Assembly: GCA_027576995.1 (NCBI GenBank)
Contig: JANBQC010000125.1
Location: forward strand, 1 to 56,491
DNA: 56,491 nt
Direction of reading: 5' to 3'
DNA from: Dimargaris cristalligena
Lineage: Eukaryota; Kickxellomycota; Dimargaritomycetes; Dimargaritales; Dimargaritaceae
The position numbers and the translations under genes were made by a program. Positions within the stretch are counted from its first letter, which is position 1; the number at the start of each line of letters is the position of its first letter. Shown here piece after piece: positions 11,291-24,021 of the stretch. Below the pieces are notes generated by a model. That model saw nothing but the letters and a program-made list of their open reading frames with translations. It did not search any database and was not told where the DNA came from.

Positions 11291-13533
11291 TCATTGTGAA
11301 TATGGGACCATTTGATTTTATATATGATCCAAGCCAACACGGACTTTTTTTATTACAGACCATTTCAAGTAGTATATACTACCATTTAGTATTTAACATT
11401 CCTTTTGAATAAAACCGAGACATTATGATTACCTGATTAAGCCTGAATTGATTTGGCGATACGGGGCATGCGGATGCGGACATAGCGACTGGGAATAAGA
11501 AATGGAGGGATGGCTTAGGGATAGAGGGGTGTTTTCTATATAGGCCCCGTTGTCGACTATTATATATGCATGCCCCTCTCGGTTAATAACCAATGTGAAC
11601 ATGGGGGTATGCGCATACAAGAAAGAGAGCGAAGTAGTAGAGTGAAGGAGGGATTCCTTTTAGTTCCTGTATGCATACAATGGTATACTCGGCTATTATA
11701 TATATACTTATTTTTTGAGTGTATATGCGGTAGGACGCTTGGTGTAGTGCATACCTAAGGTACGCCGAGGGAAGGGATCACATAGCATGACCGCACCACC
11801 CATTGTAGTCGATTTTTTCCCATTCGGACAGGCAATATCGGCATGTCACCAATGTGAGGGAGAGGGGTGAGGCAGGAGTTGGTGGAGGTCACAGCAGGGT
11901 GTTCTACCGTTACCGAGAGTCACATCCATCACAGGGCCACAAGGGTTTGGCAGGGCCTGGTACTGTTCGTTATTGACGCAGTTGTGGCAGGGGGACTCTT
12001 CAGGCCCGGGCCGGTACGGCTGAAGGATTGCCCGATATTAATGGCCACTACTATACACAGTTGGGGGGGAATCCAGCCTATTCATCCAAACGGAGAATAT
12101 TTCCTGAGGCAGCAGTCACCTGGATATGTTGTGCAGTGTGACGGAAATAAGGGCAGTAGAACTTGAGCTGGGAAGAAGGAGAGGAGGGTGGTATGTATGC
12201 TGAGAAGGAGTAGTGGTGGTGGTGGACTGGGCCAAGAAGTAGGAGGGGAGAGAGTCATAAGGAACATATACATGTAAGGGTGGTTTCCTCCTCCCCTTGT
12301 TTGACAGCAGGTCAAAATAGGGGGGCACATGGTACCACCTGCCAATCACCCCCGACTTCAGCAAACAGGCCATATGAATGTATAGGCCAGTTGTCGAGAG
12401 GAGAAGTCTGGAGAGAGGTAGCTGCAGATAGATGGTTATAGAGTTAGAAATGAAAATGTAAATGCAAATGCGACCTGCCTGTACAGTGTTCATCCAAGGG
12501 GGAAGTAATATTAGTATGAGGTAGGAATAATAGTTTAATTGGCGAATGTGAGGGTCATTTATTGCCCACACATGCCCCCCAGCTAGACCCAACACAGTCT
12601 TCGCCACCAACCAACTATACAAGAAAAGGGAGGGCGTGGGACACACAGCCCAGGCACAACAAGCGGACCCACCCACCAATTAGGTAAGGGTGCGGAAGCC
12701 GCGACCGAAGGCGGTCTCTATTGGCCAGCGGGGTATGTCTGTGTGGAAGTGGTGTGGTTGAGTAGAAGGGATGATATAGGTGATTGTACCCCATTGATTA
12801 TAGTAGGTGTTATTTTATACCTCTTCTTCTATACACCCCGCTACCTTAACGTAAGTAAGTAGTTGGGCACAGCCCACCAGCGTAGACGCCCGCACATGCA
12901 TCATATACGTGTAATCCTTGCATACTGCCAGCTACAGCGAAATGAAGTGTAATGCTTCTTCCCGAACTTGAAAAATGCGAACGCTAGGCTTGGGTATATG
13001 ATGATATAAGGGGGGGGATTAATAGTAAGATGCCGGAATAAAAGGACGAATGAGAAGGGGGGTGTTCACTTGGTCTTACAAAAAAAACTCGTATAGGTAG
13101 GTTAGGTGGCAGTCACGGGGGAGTAAACAAAAGTAGGCAAGTTACCTCACGGCTGTGTCCTCATTCCGCACTGCACGTCCTCGTATGATGTGGTGTATTA
13201 ATAAATAATACTCCGGTGGTTTAGAAAAAGGGGTGGGGATTGCTACATACGCCACCATTTTGCCTTAAAGATGGTTCGCATGCCTGTGCAGGCTGGTTTA
13301 AGAAGGAGGGAGAAATAACCATTCCCATGGTAATAATGATGGATGGCGAGGCGAGTTCTTTTAAGGTGGCTGCTTTTTCGGGTCAATAATTGATTATGAA
13401 GGTACTTTACGTATTTTCCCATTGGAGGGGGGAAAGCTATATATAACGTATACCCTGTAATCTTCCGGTAAATTCAAAGCCGAGCATATTATAATATAAA
13501 ATAGGTCTCTTTTATACAGAAAACTCTCCTCCT

Positions 13534-13556
13534 TATATATATATATATATATATAT
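13534..13556. repeat. (TA)n microsatellite
   Basis: About eleven uninterrupted TA units. Similar runs occur at 16030-16049, 31045-31066 and 43794-43811. Confidence 0.9.
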
Positions 13557-14024
13557 TAGTATTAGCATTATCAGTTTATTCTCACCTCGTCGCTGATTCG
13601 ATTAGGCCCGAATATTGGGGCCTATTTTGGGCTTAATCCATCCTGCCTGTGTAGCCATAATCCACCTATCACGCCGAGGACCTGCTGGAACCCACTGACG
13701 TCAACAAGTCACTCGCTGCACAGCCTTGTCTCTCTTTATTTCTCCCAACCCACCCACCACTACTTTGGGCTGGTGTGTGTGAGTAAGCGGGCGAGTAGAA
13801 AGAGCCCTTGCCTCTCTCTCTCTCTTTTTCTCCTCTTCTCTTCTCTCACCTCACTCACACTACTCTACCCTATTCCATACCGCGCGGGCTGAATAAGACG
13901 GCCGATTCCGTGGGGCCGGCCAGTTTCTCTCCTTCTCTCCTTCTATTTTTATTGCACTATTCTTGGCAACATACCTGTTATACTTGTGCTGTTCTATCGT
14001 TTAAGTTTTATTGAGGGCTACCAC

Positions 14025-14064
14025 TTCTATTTCTATTTCTAATACTAATACTAATACTAATACC
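14025..14064. repeat. Compound microsatellite upstream of the HPt gene
   Basis: TTCTAT units run directly into about four AATACT units. The second block repeats TACTAAT, close to the fungal branch-point consensus. An acceptor-like CTCCAG ends just before the HPt start codon at 14233. It may belong to a 5' UTR intron, but the distance is long and this is unproven. Confidence 0.6.
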
Positions 14065-14232
14065 ACTCCATTCTCTTTTTTACTCCGTCTATGGTTCGTG
14101 ATAAAACCGCCCTGACTTTTCCCTGCAAGCCCCTCCTCATCCTCTGACCTCATTGTCCATCCCAATACCCACCTCCCCTTCCTACTCTTGACGATTTCAA
14201 GAATAAAGGGCACACGAGCTTCTCCAGGCGCT

Positions 14233-14958
14233 ATGACTGCTGAAGCCACTACTACAACAACTGCTACTACTACCACAACTCCCACTACCACTGCAACTAC
14301 TACTCCCACCTCCCTGACTCTCCCCTCCAAAACCAACGCCACCACTACCCAGGGCCAGCCCCCACTCTCCCCAGCCCCCACCCCACCCCCTCCTACTACT
14401 GCTACTACTACCACCCCCGCCCCTACCATGTCGTCTGGAACCACCCTAACGGCCTCTGGAGCCGCCGTATCGCCACATACCGGGGGGGAGGAGGCTCCCT
14501 ATGACCTGGAAATGAACGCCGAGGCCATCATTAACATGCCCACCTTCGAACAACTCCTGGAAATGGACGACGATGAGGAAGACAGCTTCGACTTTATCCG
14601 GTCCCTGGTTGACACCTTCCACGAGCAGGCCATGTCGACCTTTGCCGAAATGGATGAAAATCTAGCCGCCCAGGACCTCGAGGCCTTATCCCGTTTGGGT
14701 CATTTTCTCAAGGGTAGCTCGGCGTCCGTGGGACTTCGCCGGGTGCCCCTGACGTGTGGCCGCATCCAGAACTACGGCCACCTAAAAGACGATTCCGGTG
14801 AAGCCGATATTACCCGGCCCGAGGCCCTCGACCGTATCGCAAAGGCCATTGCCCAGCTGAAGGTCGAGTACAATGAAGCCGACCTATTCTTCCGTACTTT
14901 TTTCGCCGCTGACGGTGTGTTGGACGACCACGCCGTTGAGCGAACCCCCGCTGTGTAA
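14233..14958 (+). CDS. YPD1: Histidine-containing phosphotransfer (HPt) protein, Ypd1-type
   Basis: Phosphorelay intermediate: it takes phosphate from a hybrid histidine kinase receiver and hands it to response regulators of the Ssk1/Skn7 type. The first ATG (14233) gives 241 residues. The first ~65 are almost only Thr, Pro and Ala, encoded by ACT/ACC-rich repeats. A second ATG at 14428, in good context, gives a 176-residue form closer to the usual size, so the true start is uncertain. The conserved four-helix part begins around the acidic stretch LLEMDDDEEDSF. The phosphoacceptor motif HFLKGSSASVG has its His at residue 157 from the first ATG. It is followed by the family-typical IQNYG helix and a C-terminal helix with LKVEYNEADLFF. 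A pyrimidine-rich leader precedes the gene. Confidence 0.93.
   Translation: MTAEATTTTTATTTTTPTTTATTTPTSLTLPSKTNATTTQGQPPLSPAPTPPPPTTATTTTPAPTMSSGTTLTASGAAVSPHTGGEEAPYDLEMNAEAIINMPTFEQLLEMDDDEEDSFDFIRSLVDTFHEQAMSTFAEMDENLAAQDLEALSRLGHFLKGSSASVGLRRVPLTCGRIQNYGHLKDDSGEADITRPEALDRIAKAIAQLKVEYNEADLFFRTFFAADGVLDDHAVERTPAV
14239..14428 (+). repeat. Thr-codon low-complexity tract in the HPt N-terminus
   Basis: ACT/ACC/GCT repeats encode a Thr/Pro/Ala-rich segment preceding the HPt fold. It reads through in frame. It may be translated as a disordered tail or may be 5' UTR if the downstream ATG at 14428 is used. Confidence 0.7.
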
Positions 14959-16745
14959 AAAAAGTATTGCTTTAATTTATTATCTCTCTCTCTCTCTCTT
15001 TATTCCTTGATTTCTTCAGCCCTTCTATACTTACTTACCCCTCTCCGTGTATTCTGTGTGCTCCGTCACCCTTCGTCATTGCTCCCCTTCCCTGCTATTA
15101 TTGGCGTATATTCGTCGGACATTATCCCTCTCGTTATTTGAACCCCTCCTTATTATCTAGTGCCGGCTTGCCTATATGCGTTTTGTATGCTGCTTCTCCT
15201 TACACACTACCCTCCTCTCCTCTTTATATGCTCATCTTAAGCATACCGCATATAGACTCTAAAGATTTTGCTACTTATTTCTTTACCATCTCTTAACCCC
15301 AACTATACGCTCGTCGCTCCCTTTCTCTTCCACTACTTCTTTTATTACTACTACTCCCACTACTATTATTATTATTACCATGCCTTCGACTGGGTTCGGG
15401 CATTTAGCTCACTCTATAATGCCTCTTTTTCTCTACCACACCAACCCATTCCCTTAATAAAGTGAGTCCCTNNNNNNNNNNNNNNNNNNNNNNNNNNNNN
15501 NNNNNNNNNNNNNNNNNNNNNNNNNNNNNNNNNNNNNNNNNNNNNNNNNNNNNNNNNNNNNNNNNNNNNCCCCTCCCTCCCTGTTATTTATTATGTATAC
15601 TCCCCCTATTTGTAGAATAGTTAGTTCGGATCAGTTAGACATCTATCCTGGAAAAATAGGTGCAAGGTTTCACCATCACCCACGATGATTAAGCCCCTCA
15701 GGGACAACTTCCCCCCATTTAAGGTCCCCCTTATCTCTTATTGATCCTCCTAGCTAGACCACCACGTAACGGTAAATACTATATATCATAGAGAATGTGT
15801 ATTTGTAATCCTCTCCTACACAGTACTTGTGGGCAAGGTTGAGCCTGTATGTATTATGCGTGAATAGGATGGCTAACAAAATTCCGCCCAACTGAGGGGA
15901 TATATAGTGAATTAGAGACGGAACTCCTCGGTTAGTCATTTCCTCCCCCAACTCATCAAACTTGATATAGCGCATAAGAGCGAATGGAAGACAAGCCACC
16001 TTATCCTTTTTCCACTGTTGGGTTATCTGATATATATATATATATATATGTACATCTGCCGAGATGTGATGCTCGACTTCTTCTCCCTCGCGGATATAAT
16101 AAAAATAGCCTGGGTTCCCAAAAAGCTAGCCAATCTCCACAGCCCTCCACTCTAAAAATAATACTGTCGTTTTAAACTAGGGTGGGAAACTTAGATAGGT
16201 CCAGTGGGTGAAATCCTTTAGTGGCTTTTCACAGTCCACTGCTTATGTATGGCCTGCCCCCCCCCTTCTCCCTTTAAGACTTGTCTCTCAGCTTCACACT
16301 GACTTAACCCTGTATATGAGCTGGGGTTAACCTTTGAGGGGTTTCGCTCACCTAGTTTTTAGTCGACGTCTTCCATCTTTACATTTCTTGTCTTCCCGAA
16401 GCCAATATACTTATCCCTTTTTATCTCTCCCTCATTCTTATAACCCGACTCATTGGCTCGGTCCAGGGCCTTGTCGGTTTCGTTTGACACCCTTCTTTTC
16501 CTTTCTGTTGTATTGGCCCAGTGGGGTTCTCGAGCCAAGGATAACCATATTATTCCCCCACAGAAGAAGCAACCTCCAGCAATCCCCATTGTCCCTTGGG
16601 CTCCCTCTATTCGCTGACCGATCCCCTTTTCCCGTCCTCTTACTTTCATACATACCCACACAAACACACACACACCCATATATATAAATTTATATAAATC
16701 CTATCAGTCCGCCCGTCACCATTCCTTTCCCTCAATACCCCGACC
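14959..16745. other. Intergenic region with assembly gap between HPt and ITFG2 genes
   Basis: No supported gene. The first 500 bp are pyrimidine-rich (CT repeats near 14990, TTA/CTA repeats near 15345-15380). After the gap there is a TA run at 16030-16049. From about 16370 a C/T-rich segment leads up to the ITFG2 start and is probably its promoter/5' leader. Confidence 0.5.
15472..15569. other. Assembly gap (98 Ns)
   Basis: A run of 98 unknown bases flanked by low-complexity pyrimidine sequence, so the true length may differ. Confidence 1.
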
Positions 16746-19700
16746 ATGCGGACCATTTCCCTTGTGGAGCGCATCAAATGGGAAGTCCATGAAAGCATTA
16801 ACCCACGAGCCCTTGCCATTGGTGATGTCACCAACGACCAGGTAAGTTACCCCACTGTCACTCGTCTACAGTCCCAGCGAGAGCCTATCCATATCAACCC
16901 TATTATCCTATCCAGCCTAAATCAGTCTCCTCTCGATACTGAGAAGATAGTGTATCGGCCCCGCCTCCCGTCACCTTCGCTCACACTCCTCCCGACTGTC
17001 ACCGACTATATACGTGCACTAAACTAGACATATATACTTGCTCCTCTCTGCATACACTGACTAACCAAACTAATGTCCGGCCCCGGACTGTCCTGCAGAA
17101 CAACGAGTTGGTGGTTGGCACTACCCAGGGCAAACTGCTTATCTATCGCGGGCAGGGCCACAGCTACGCCATGCCGGGGGCCGCCAAAAATAGCCACCTT
17201 ATCCTGCCCGAAATGCAGCCATGGGCCCTCTACCCCAATTTGGGTATTGTGACTGTCGTTGCCATCGGCGATCTGCGGACCTGTGGTCATAATTCAATCG
17301 CGTGTCTCTGCTCCAGTGGCGAACTCTATATATTCGATTTTCCCTGGCGGATGGCTGACGTGGCTCAGTTGAATAGTCGCTTCGGCTGCCAGCCGGATAA
17401 TATTTCCCGGGGGGACCAGTGGCAGACCGACCCCGTGGCCCTTCGCTGTCCAGGCTGGCAGACCACGGCCCCTTCCCTGGGCGATACCCTTGATCCTAGC
17501 GGTCTACCCCGCTGCCTAAATGCCAATCTACTCCATATGCCCCCTCCTTTGCATACCACTGACCCCGGAGTGGCTAATGCTACTTCAAAGACACCAGTCA
17601 CCGAACCTGTCCAAGAAAGTCCTCATCTCAGTCATGGGCGGAAAGCGTCCATTAGTAGTACCCTGGCATCCGCGGTGTCACTATTGGCTAATCACACCTC
17701 CCCTACTGACCATGACCCTCCCCCTTCAGCGGGATCAACGGCCGCTGACCCCCCTCCTTCCGCCTCGACGACTCGCTCTGACGAGCCCTCTCGGTCGTCT
17801 TGGTTCTATAAGAAGAGCAATAGTCGACTAAACCTCCAGCAGACTCGGTCGCCCAAGACCCCACTCTCCCCCATCTCCGAAGCCCCTTCCGGCTCCTTGA
17901 TGGGCGCTCAGTTAAAAGGGGGTCCTTCAGCATCTTTCGCTCCGTCAGACGCCCAGACCCCTTTGGCTAATTTGGCCCCCGTTGGTCGCGTTGCGTACGA
18001 AAAGATGCACCAAATTGCCCAATACAGCTCCAAGTTTTCCGTGGCCTTCAATATTGACCAGATTCTGATTGCCGATTATGACCAGGACGGCAGTAATGAA
18101 ATCATCATGGCTGGGTCCGATGGTAATCTCTACGCTTATGCCCTATTCACTGATACGGATGGCTCGGCCGTCAGTACCCCACGTCACACACGACCCGAGC
18201 CTCCACCACCACCTCCTCCCAGCAATACACGGACTGACCGCAAAATTAACCGTTCGTCCGGATGGGTGGACCCTTTAGCACACGCGAGCCAAGTAGACCA
18301 GCAGCAGCAATACGCCTCGCCAAACACTGTCCGAACTGGCACCTCGACCAAGGCCTCCATTCAGGACAGATCCGCCCGTAGTTCTATAATCCCGCCCCCC
18401 CAACTGGCCGCCGAGCCACCACGCACCCCTGCTCCGGGAACGAGTCCTGGTGGCAGCCACTCCCCGTTCCCCCTGCGCCGTCGCAAACCCAGTACCACCG
18501 TGCGCTCAACCTTCTCCCGTCTAATGTCCTCATATCAATCATCTTCTCCTGGTAGCCCGGACCTCGTCGACGGGACCAAGAGTCCGGCCCGGCCATCGCC
18601 CTCACCTTCGCCCCGGGCCATTCCTGAGGAGAGCTTTAGTTCCCACCAGCGCATCGCCGAACAGCTTGAGGAGGCCGTCAATGACTTCCAACCCCACCTC
18701 CCCAACATACCGGCTTCAGGGGCGATGGATTGTTCCTTCGACGAGCTACCAAACCCCCGTTCCCAGCAACCGCTAACCCCAAAGGCCAAGGGTAAACTTC
18801 CGGATTTCGGCACCACGGCGGACGGTAAAGCCATCGGTCGCGGCACTCCTGAGGGCCCTAGCCCCGCGCACCGCCATACTGGCGAGTCCTTAACTGAAAC
18901 CACCCATGTCACCGGGGACTGGCGGCCTGCATCGTACCGGGACGAGGCTCAGGCGAGTGTGACCCATCGGCTCAACGAAGTCCTTCGTGCCAATCTTCCC
19001 AGTACCTCATCGGCTGCTCGACGCAGTGCCACTCGAACTAGCGGGGGTGGGGGCAGCGGCCCCTCCAATAGTTTGACCGGTGGCTTGGTTCCACCACTTC
19101 CAATCACCCGCAAACCCTCCGGCCTATCCGGCGAGCGATACCAAGTCATCAAGCAAACTAAACCCAACCACGCCTGTCAGGAGTCCGACCGGCTATGCCT
19201 CAAGATGAAATGGTCGTTTGAGCAGAACATATCGTCCGTGTCGTTTTTACCCTACCACCCCAGGCTTAAGGAATCGTTCCTTATTGTGTGCCATCCAGAT
19301 GGTGGCTGCACCTTTGTTAACAAGCACGGCTCCAAGTTATTCACCATTAGCTTTCCATCGGCCCTTCCCCCTACCATTTCCCAGCAAGTGTCCGCCAACC
19401 ACTCCTACGCCGCGTCCCCCACCGACCCACCTAGTACGCGCCATAGTCCGGCTGCTCTACGCGACAAACCCTCCCAATCTCGCTATCCGGGCCGGGCATC
19501 GGCCGTTTCGTCGCCTAATCATTCGCCACTGCGCTATGCCTACTCCCCCGTCCAGCCCGTCCCCGAGCTCCACTTGGACTCGCCGATCGATCTGCCACCG
19601 AACCGGTCCGAGTCCCACACTGAAGTGTCACGGGTAACCCCAGTCGGTACTGCAACGCCACTCAACCCACCGTTTCCCAAAGCTAATCGATCGAGCCCTG

Positions 19701-22700
19701 CGGTCCACCTACGCCAAAAGTCCTATGACAAGGCGGTGACTGCACTTGAAAGTCGGCGATCCTCCCTCAGCAATGGTCGGCCCACCGACCCGCCCGTCAA
19801 CGGAACCCTGCCATCCCATGGCGTCTGTGCAGTGGTCTCTTCCGAGGTGGTGGCCGGGGTGAAGTACACAACTTCCGATACCCATGGTATCGCTGTAGCC
19901 CGTATGGACGGCCTGCTTTATCTTATCGATCCCCGCCAATTCGACTTCTCGGCTCTGTCGGGATACCATCCGCCCCTCCGCTCGTGCGGATGGCCGGTGC
20001 TTTCCGACCCATCTTTGCCGCAGTCCCGACTCTCCATTAGCCAGACCCGTTCCGACCCCCCGCTCGCACCCGAGTCCATTGATCCCCTGAATTTGTCCAT
20101 ACGCTCACGGGCGGGTTGTGAACCAATACCAATGCATGGAGCTAGACGGGGTTCGGGCCAATCCTCGCATATCCACGGATTATCAGCCCAGCACACCCCT
20201 AACGCCGCCGGGGATATGGACGAATCTGATCTAGAGACCCCGGCTTCATCGGTGGAACCTTCTGCGCATAACCGCTGGTATGCCGGAGTTAGTACTCCGG
20301 TTGATGCCGGGCTACCCTATATCCCGTACCCTGGGGTTAATGTCCAGTCCATTAGCAGTGCTATTGCACGACCTCTGCCGCCGCAACGCTCCCATACGCT
20401 GGCTGTTCCGCCTTCCGCAGAAACCATGCACCTTCCTATTACGGAGGGCCCCCACCTCTCACGCAGTTCACCATACCAAATGTTTCATATTCCGTATACA
20501 CTACCCCCGCATCGATTGGAACACCAGTCACCCGGACCCAAATCCGCTAACCCCCATTTACTGAATTTGAATCCCGCGGATACCCTCGAATTCTCCTCAC
20601 ATGAAACTGGTAGTCAGATTTTCTCCGTTCAGGTACTTGATATCCCGGTGGATGACATGGCTTCAGCGCTTACTCGGCTAGCCAGCCACAGGCATCGCGA
20701 TTCGGTAGGCCAATCGTGCCTCTCGGTGGCCCAAACGTTTCCGCGCGTAAAGACCTATCCGGAGCAAGGGGATACTACATGGTCCGATCAGGCTCGCATG
20801 GCGATAGCTCCCGTAGCCGTTTCCGCCATCGACAAATTGGCCAATCGGTACGCCATTCCCCGCAATTTTAGTTTCCGGATGGACACTTCCCTTCCACCCA
20901 TGCCAAATGGGACGTTCGCAGCGGCCCCACTGGCAGGTGTCGCTAACTGTCCGTTAAACTACTCGCTAAATTCCCCTCACTATTATTCCGGAGGCTCCAA
21001 ACCCCTCAGTCGCAAGCCCTCCCTGGTTGGTCAATCTGGAAGGCGACTAGAAATGAATTTCCCTTCCCTTGATTATCTTCGCCAGGGCGGTACCCCTACG
21101 GGTGCAACGATGGCCAGTACCAAATCGCCCCTTCTATCGTTCTCCCTGGTAACCGACACCGGAATGGGGGGCTTGGTTCAGTCGGGCAGTTCAATTCAGC
21201 ACCAACCACACCCCTACCACCATCTTCCCCTTTTTGTACCCAGTAGTGCTAGCGACCATGGTCCTGTCTCTCATCTGGCGCCTGTGCCTCTCTACGATCT
21301 TAACGAGTACAGCAATATTGGGTACCCCACTTCTCGGGCCCATACTCCCGTGGGGCCTAACCGAACGACCCGGACTGAGACCGGGGGCGGGTCTTCCCGC
21401 AATTCCCTATTTGAGCCCATTGCGTCAGCTCAACCCATTCTAGTTCTGGATGGATCAAGGCCCAACACCAGTGCCGCCGACCCAAGCGTGGCTCTTTCCA
21501 CCACTTCCTCAGCAACGGGCACCCCTAATTCGACCGTGCCTCGACGGACTCGCACTTATTCCAGCTTGCATAACCTTCGTGGGAGTGCGGCAAGTCTTTC
21601 GCTTATCGGGCGACGCCCTGCCTCCCCGTCCGTGTCGACTTCTTTCGCGGAGGCCGCCCCGGCACTAGCCCTTACGGGGAGAGCCACCCTAGCCGGTCCC
21701 GTTGCCACTAATGTCGTCGCTACGGGAACGGCTAGTCGTAATAGCTCGGGTAATTTCACCACGTTTAACCAGTCGTTGACTGATCTCCACCTCCAGTCCT
21801 CATTGCACAGTTCGATGGAAAATCTTCCCGTCGATGAGCTACCATCTGTACCGCCGACTTCAGCTAGCCGGCTGCCGCCTTCCCCCTTGCCACAGTCGCC
21901 CTTACTGCCACCTATGGCGACTCCTATGGCCCCCAGCGCCACCGAACCGGCCCCTACGAGCATCACCCGTCGCGGGTCATGGGTCCCACATCACTCGCTT
22001 AGCTCGGCTTCGTCCCTACCCGGCCTTGCCCCTACTATTAAGATAACCTCCGCCACGCAGCCCAACTCATCGTCGAATTTCTCCCTCTTCCGCAACCCCA
22101 GACCACTGGAGGCGGTGGGAGAAGCCATGGAGACTGCTTCCTACAACCCCGAAGAGGCGGCAGACCCAAACTCATTGGGGCTAGACCAATCTCAACCCCA
22201 GGCCCCAGCCATCCGGGGCTACCCGCGTCATACATGGTCTGTGGGCTTCGCCGCCAAGCGCAAGGGTCGGGCCAAGACCTATTCAGCCGAGCATACCACG
22301 TCTGGGTTTTCACCCCTGCTCCCAACCTCACACCAGTTCCCCGAGCTACCTCCAGGGTTGCGCCGCAACAACACCACTGCCGTCGATAATCTTCCCTCAA
22401 TGGTCACACCGTGTCCCAAAGTTCGTCAGGGTTATCGAGCTAGCGGCCCTAGTTTGCCGACTTCCCCGATTCTGAGCCGAGCCCCGGGACTCACTCCGAA
22501 CTCACAAGCGCTTTATAGTTCCAGCTCCGGACCAACTACCCAAACTACTCCCAGCGGCACCTCCATCGCCGGACCCTCTTACCTGGTTCGCCACATGAAA
22601 TCACAGTCGGTCTTAACCGAGGCCCCCACCGAGCTACATGCCGTACATGTATCAACCCATAGCACATCCCTACGCCCTAATTTTTCGGGAACTATCCAGG

Positions 22701-23833
22701 GAAGCGGCGGCTCTTCCTTCCCGGCTTCGTATCTTCGGCCTACTGCAAGCACCAATACCTACCCCGGACCCCCCTCAACCGTCCCCTCGGGTCTTAATTC
22801 GTACAACTCCTCGGTTACTTCTACCCCCCTGGTCATGTCACCCATGACTACGGTATTGGGCCTCAACGTGGCGGATTCCCCGGGCCTGTTTTCGACTCTG
22901 GATGGGCAAAGCGGTGGCTTTTCACGGCCCCATTTACCTTCGGCGGGTGAGGGACCGACTAATACCCACACTACTACGACTACGACTACCACGACCACCA
23001 GTCCCGATGGCCAGCGACCCTCCACCTATAACGCCGGAAATCGAGACGCAGAACACGCCGCACCTGTCCCACGTGCCAAATCAGTCGAAGGTCGACCGAT
23101 GGTGGTTACCAGTGCCTGGAATGGCACGACTTCCATCACAAACCCCATTACCAAAGAAACGGTGCAATTCCACTTTCCCCGACGTATCCGCGCTTTTGCA
23201 GCGGGTCATTACGCCCTCGAGCGGAACCAAAACATACCCTGTTTCTTTTATATTGACTATAATGACAGCATCTACATGTATTACAACATCCGGGTGGGAA
23301 AGGGTCACCTGCCCACTTTAGCCGAGACCCTACAGCCCGAACTCGCATTCCACACCGATGCCCTGGCCGAGGCCCTGCTGAGCCAGAACTTCCCCTTGCT
23401 CTCAAACCCCAGCATTCCTTCCGCGACAGGCTCTAAATCGACGACACGGCCCACTACACCGGTACCGGTACCACCGGCAGCGGCAGGGACACCAGTCCCA
23501 CCGTCTCTATCACGCTCTTCTTCGCATGCTTCGCCCCGGTCGGTTAAATCTGCCAAGTATCCACCTGTTCCTCCCATCGATACATCTGTATCCCGAACCC
23601 CGCAGTCGAATAATTCGCCACTAAACCCCCATTATATCGCCCAACATGTTAATGTAGCCGGCGGAAATACTGGGGGCGGGCCGTCATCAGTACAGCCTAG
23701 TAATAATACCCGGTCCAACCTTAGCTCATCCCACAATGATAGTCGACCCAATTCCCCTCGTCTGGACCAGACCGCCCTGTCTTACTCGCAAATGGCCCTC
23801 GCTCTATACGAATGTTTACACCAGACTGCTTAA
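16746..23833 (+). CDS. ITFG2: ITFG2-like protein (KICSTOR complex subunit homologue), greatly enlarged
   Basis: In animals ITFG2 is a beta-propeller subunit of KICSTOR, which places GATOR1 on lysosomes to restrain TORC1. Exon 1 is 16746-16841 (32 codons, ends CAG before GTAAGT). Exon 2 is 17099-23833, after a CTGCAG acceptor. The product is 2276 residues; the human protein is about 450. Exon 1 joins exon 2 as LAIGDVTNDQ-NNELVVGTTQGKL, the family's N-terminal FG-GAP blade. Further conserved blocks lie at about residues 340-380 (ADYDQDGSNEIIMAGSDG), 725-780 (MKWSFEQNISSV), 940-985 (SDTHGIAVARMDG) and 2030-2110 (AWNGTTSI; RIRAFAAGHYAL; DSIYMYYNIRV). The spaces between are Ser/Pro/Thr-rich, apparently disordered insertions with no stop codon. 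It ends 188 bp from the convergent FAN1 stop. The homology is clear; a role in KICSTOR here is inferred. Confidence 0.88.
16842..17098 (+). other. Intron of the ITFG2-like gene
   Basis: A 257-bp phase-0 intron with GTAAGT donor and CTGCAG acceptor. Splicing restores the first conserved beta-propeller motif, which is interrupted without it. Confidence 0.9.
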
Positions 23834-24021
23834 TCCTAGCTGTTTGATATATCGGGTGCACTCTAATACTATGTGGCTGTTCAAAATGGTTCGATGGTAC
23901 TTATTATCTGTGCATTTGGTAACAATGACCTAATACTAGATTGCTCCAGCTATTTAATAAATAAATATTTCTGTCGATCTGTTCGATTGGTAGACGAGTC
24001 CGAATGACTTGGCTACGAAAT

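Larger units (their letters stand above)
11173..14232. other. Intergenic region between GCV2 and the HPt gene
   Basis: No supported gene. It holds a hairpin at 11268-11290, TA-rich runs, a (TA)n tract at 13534-13556 and a strongly pyrimidine-rich segment (about 13740-13960) that is probably the promoter/leader of the downstream HPt gene. An open frame of 187 codons on the minus strand (12116-12679) has skewed, low-complexity composition and no recognisable domain. Confidence 0.5.
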
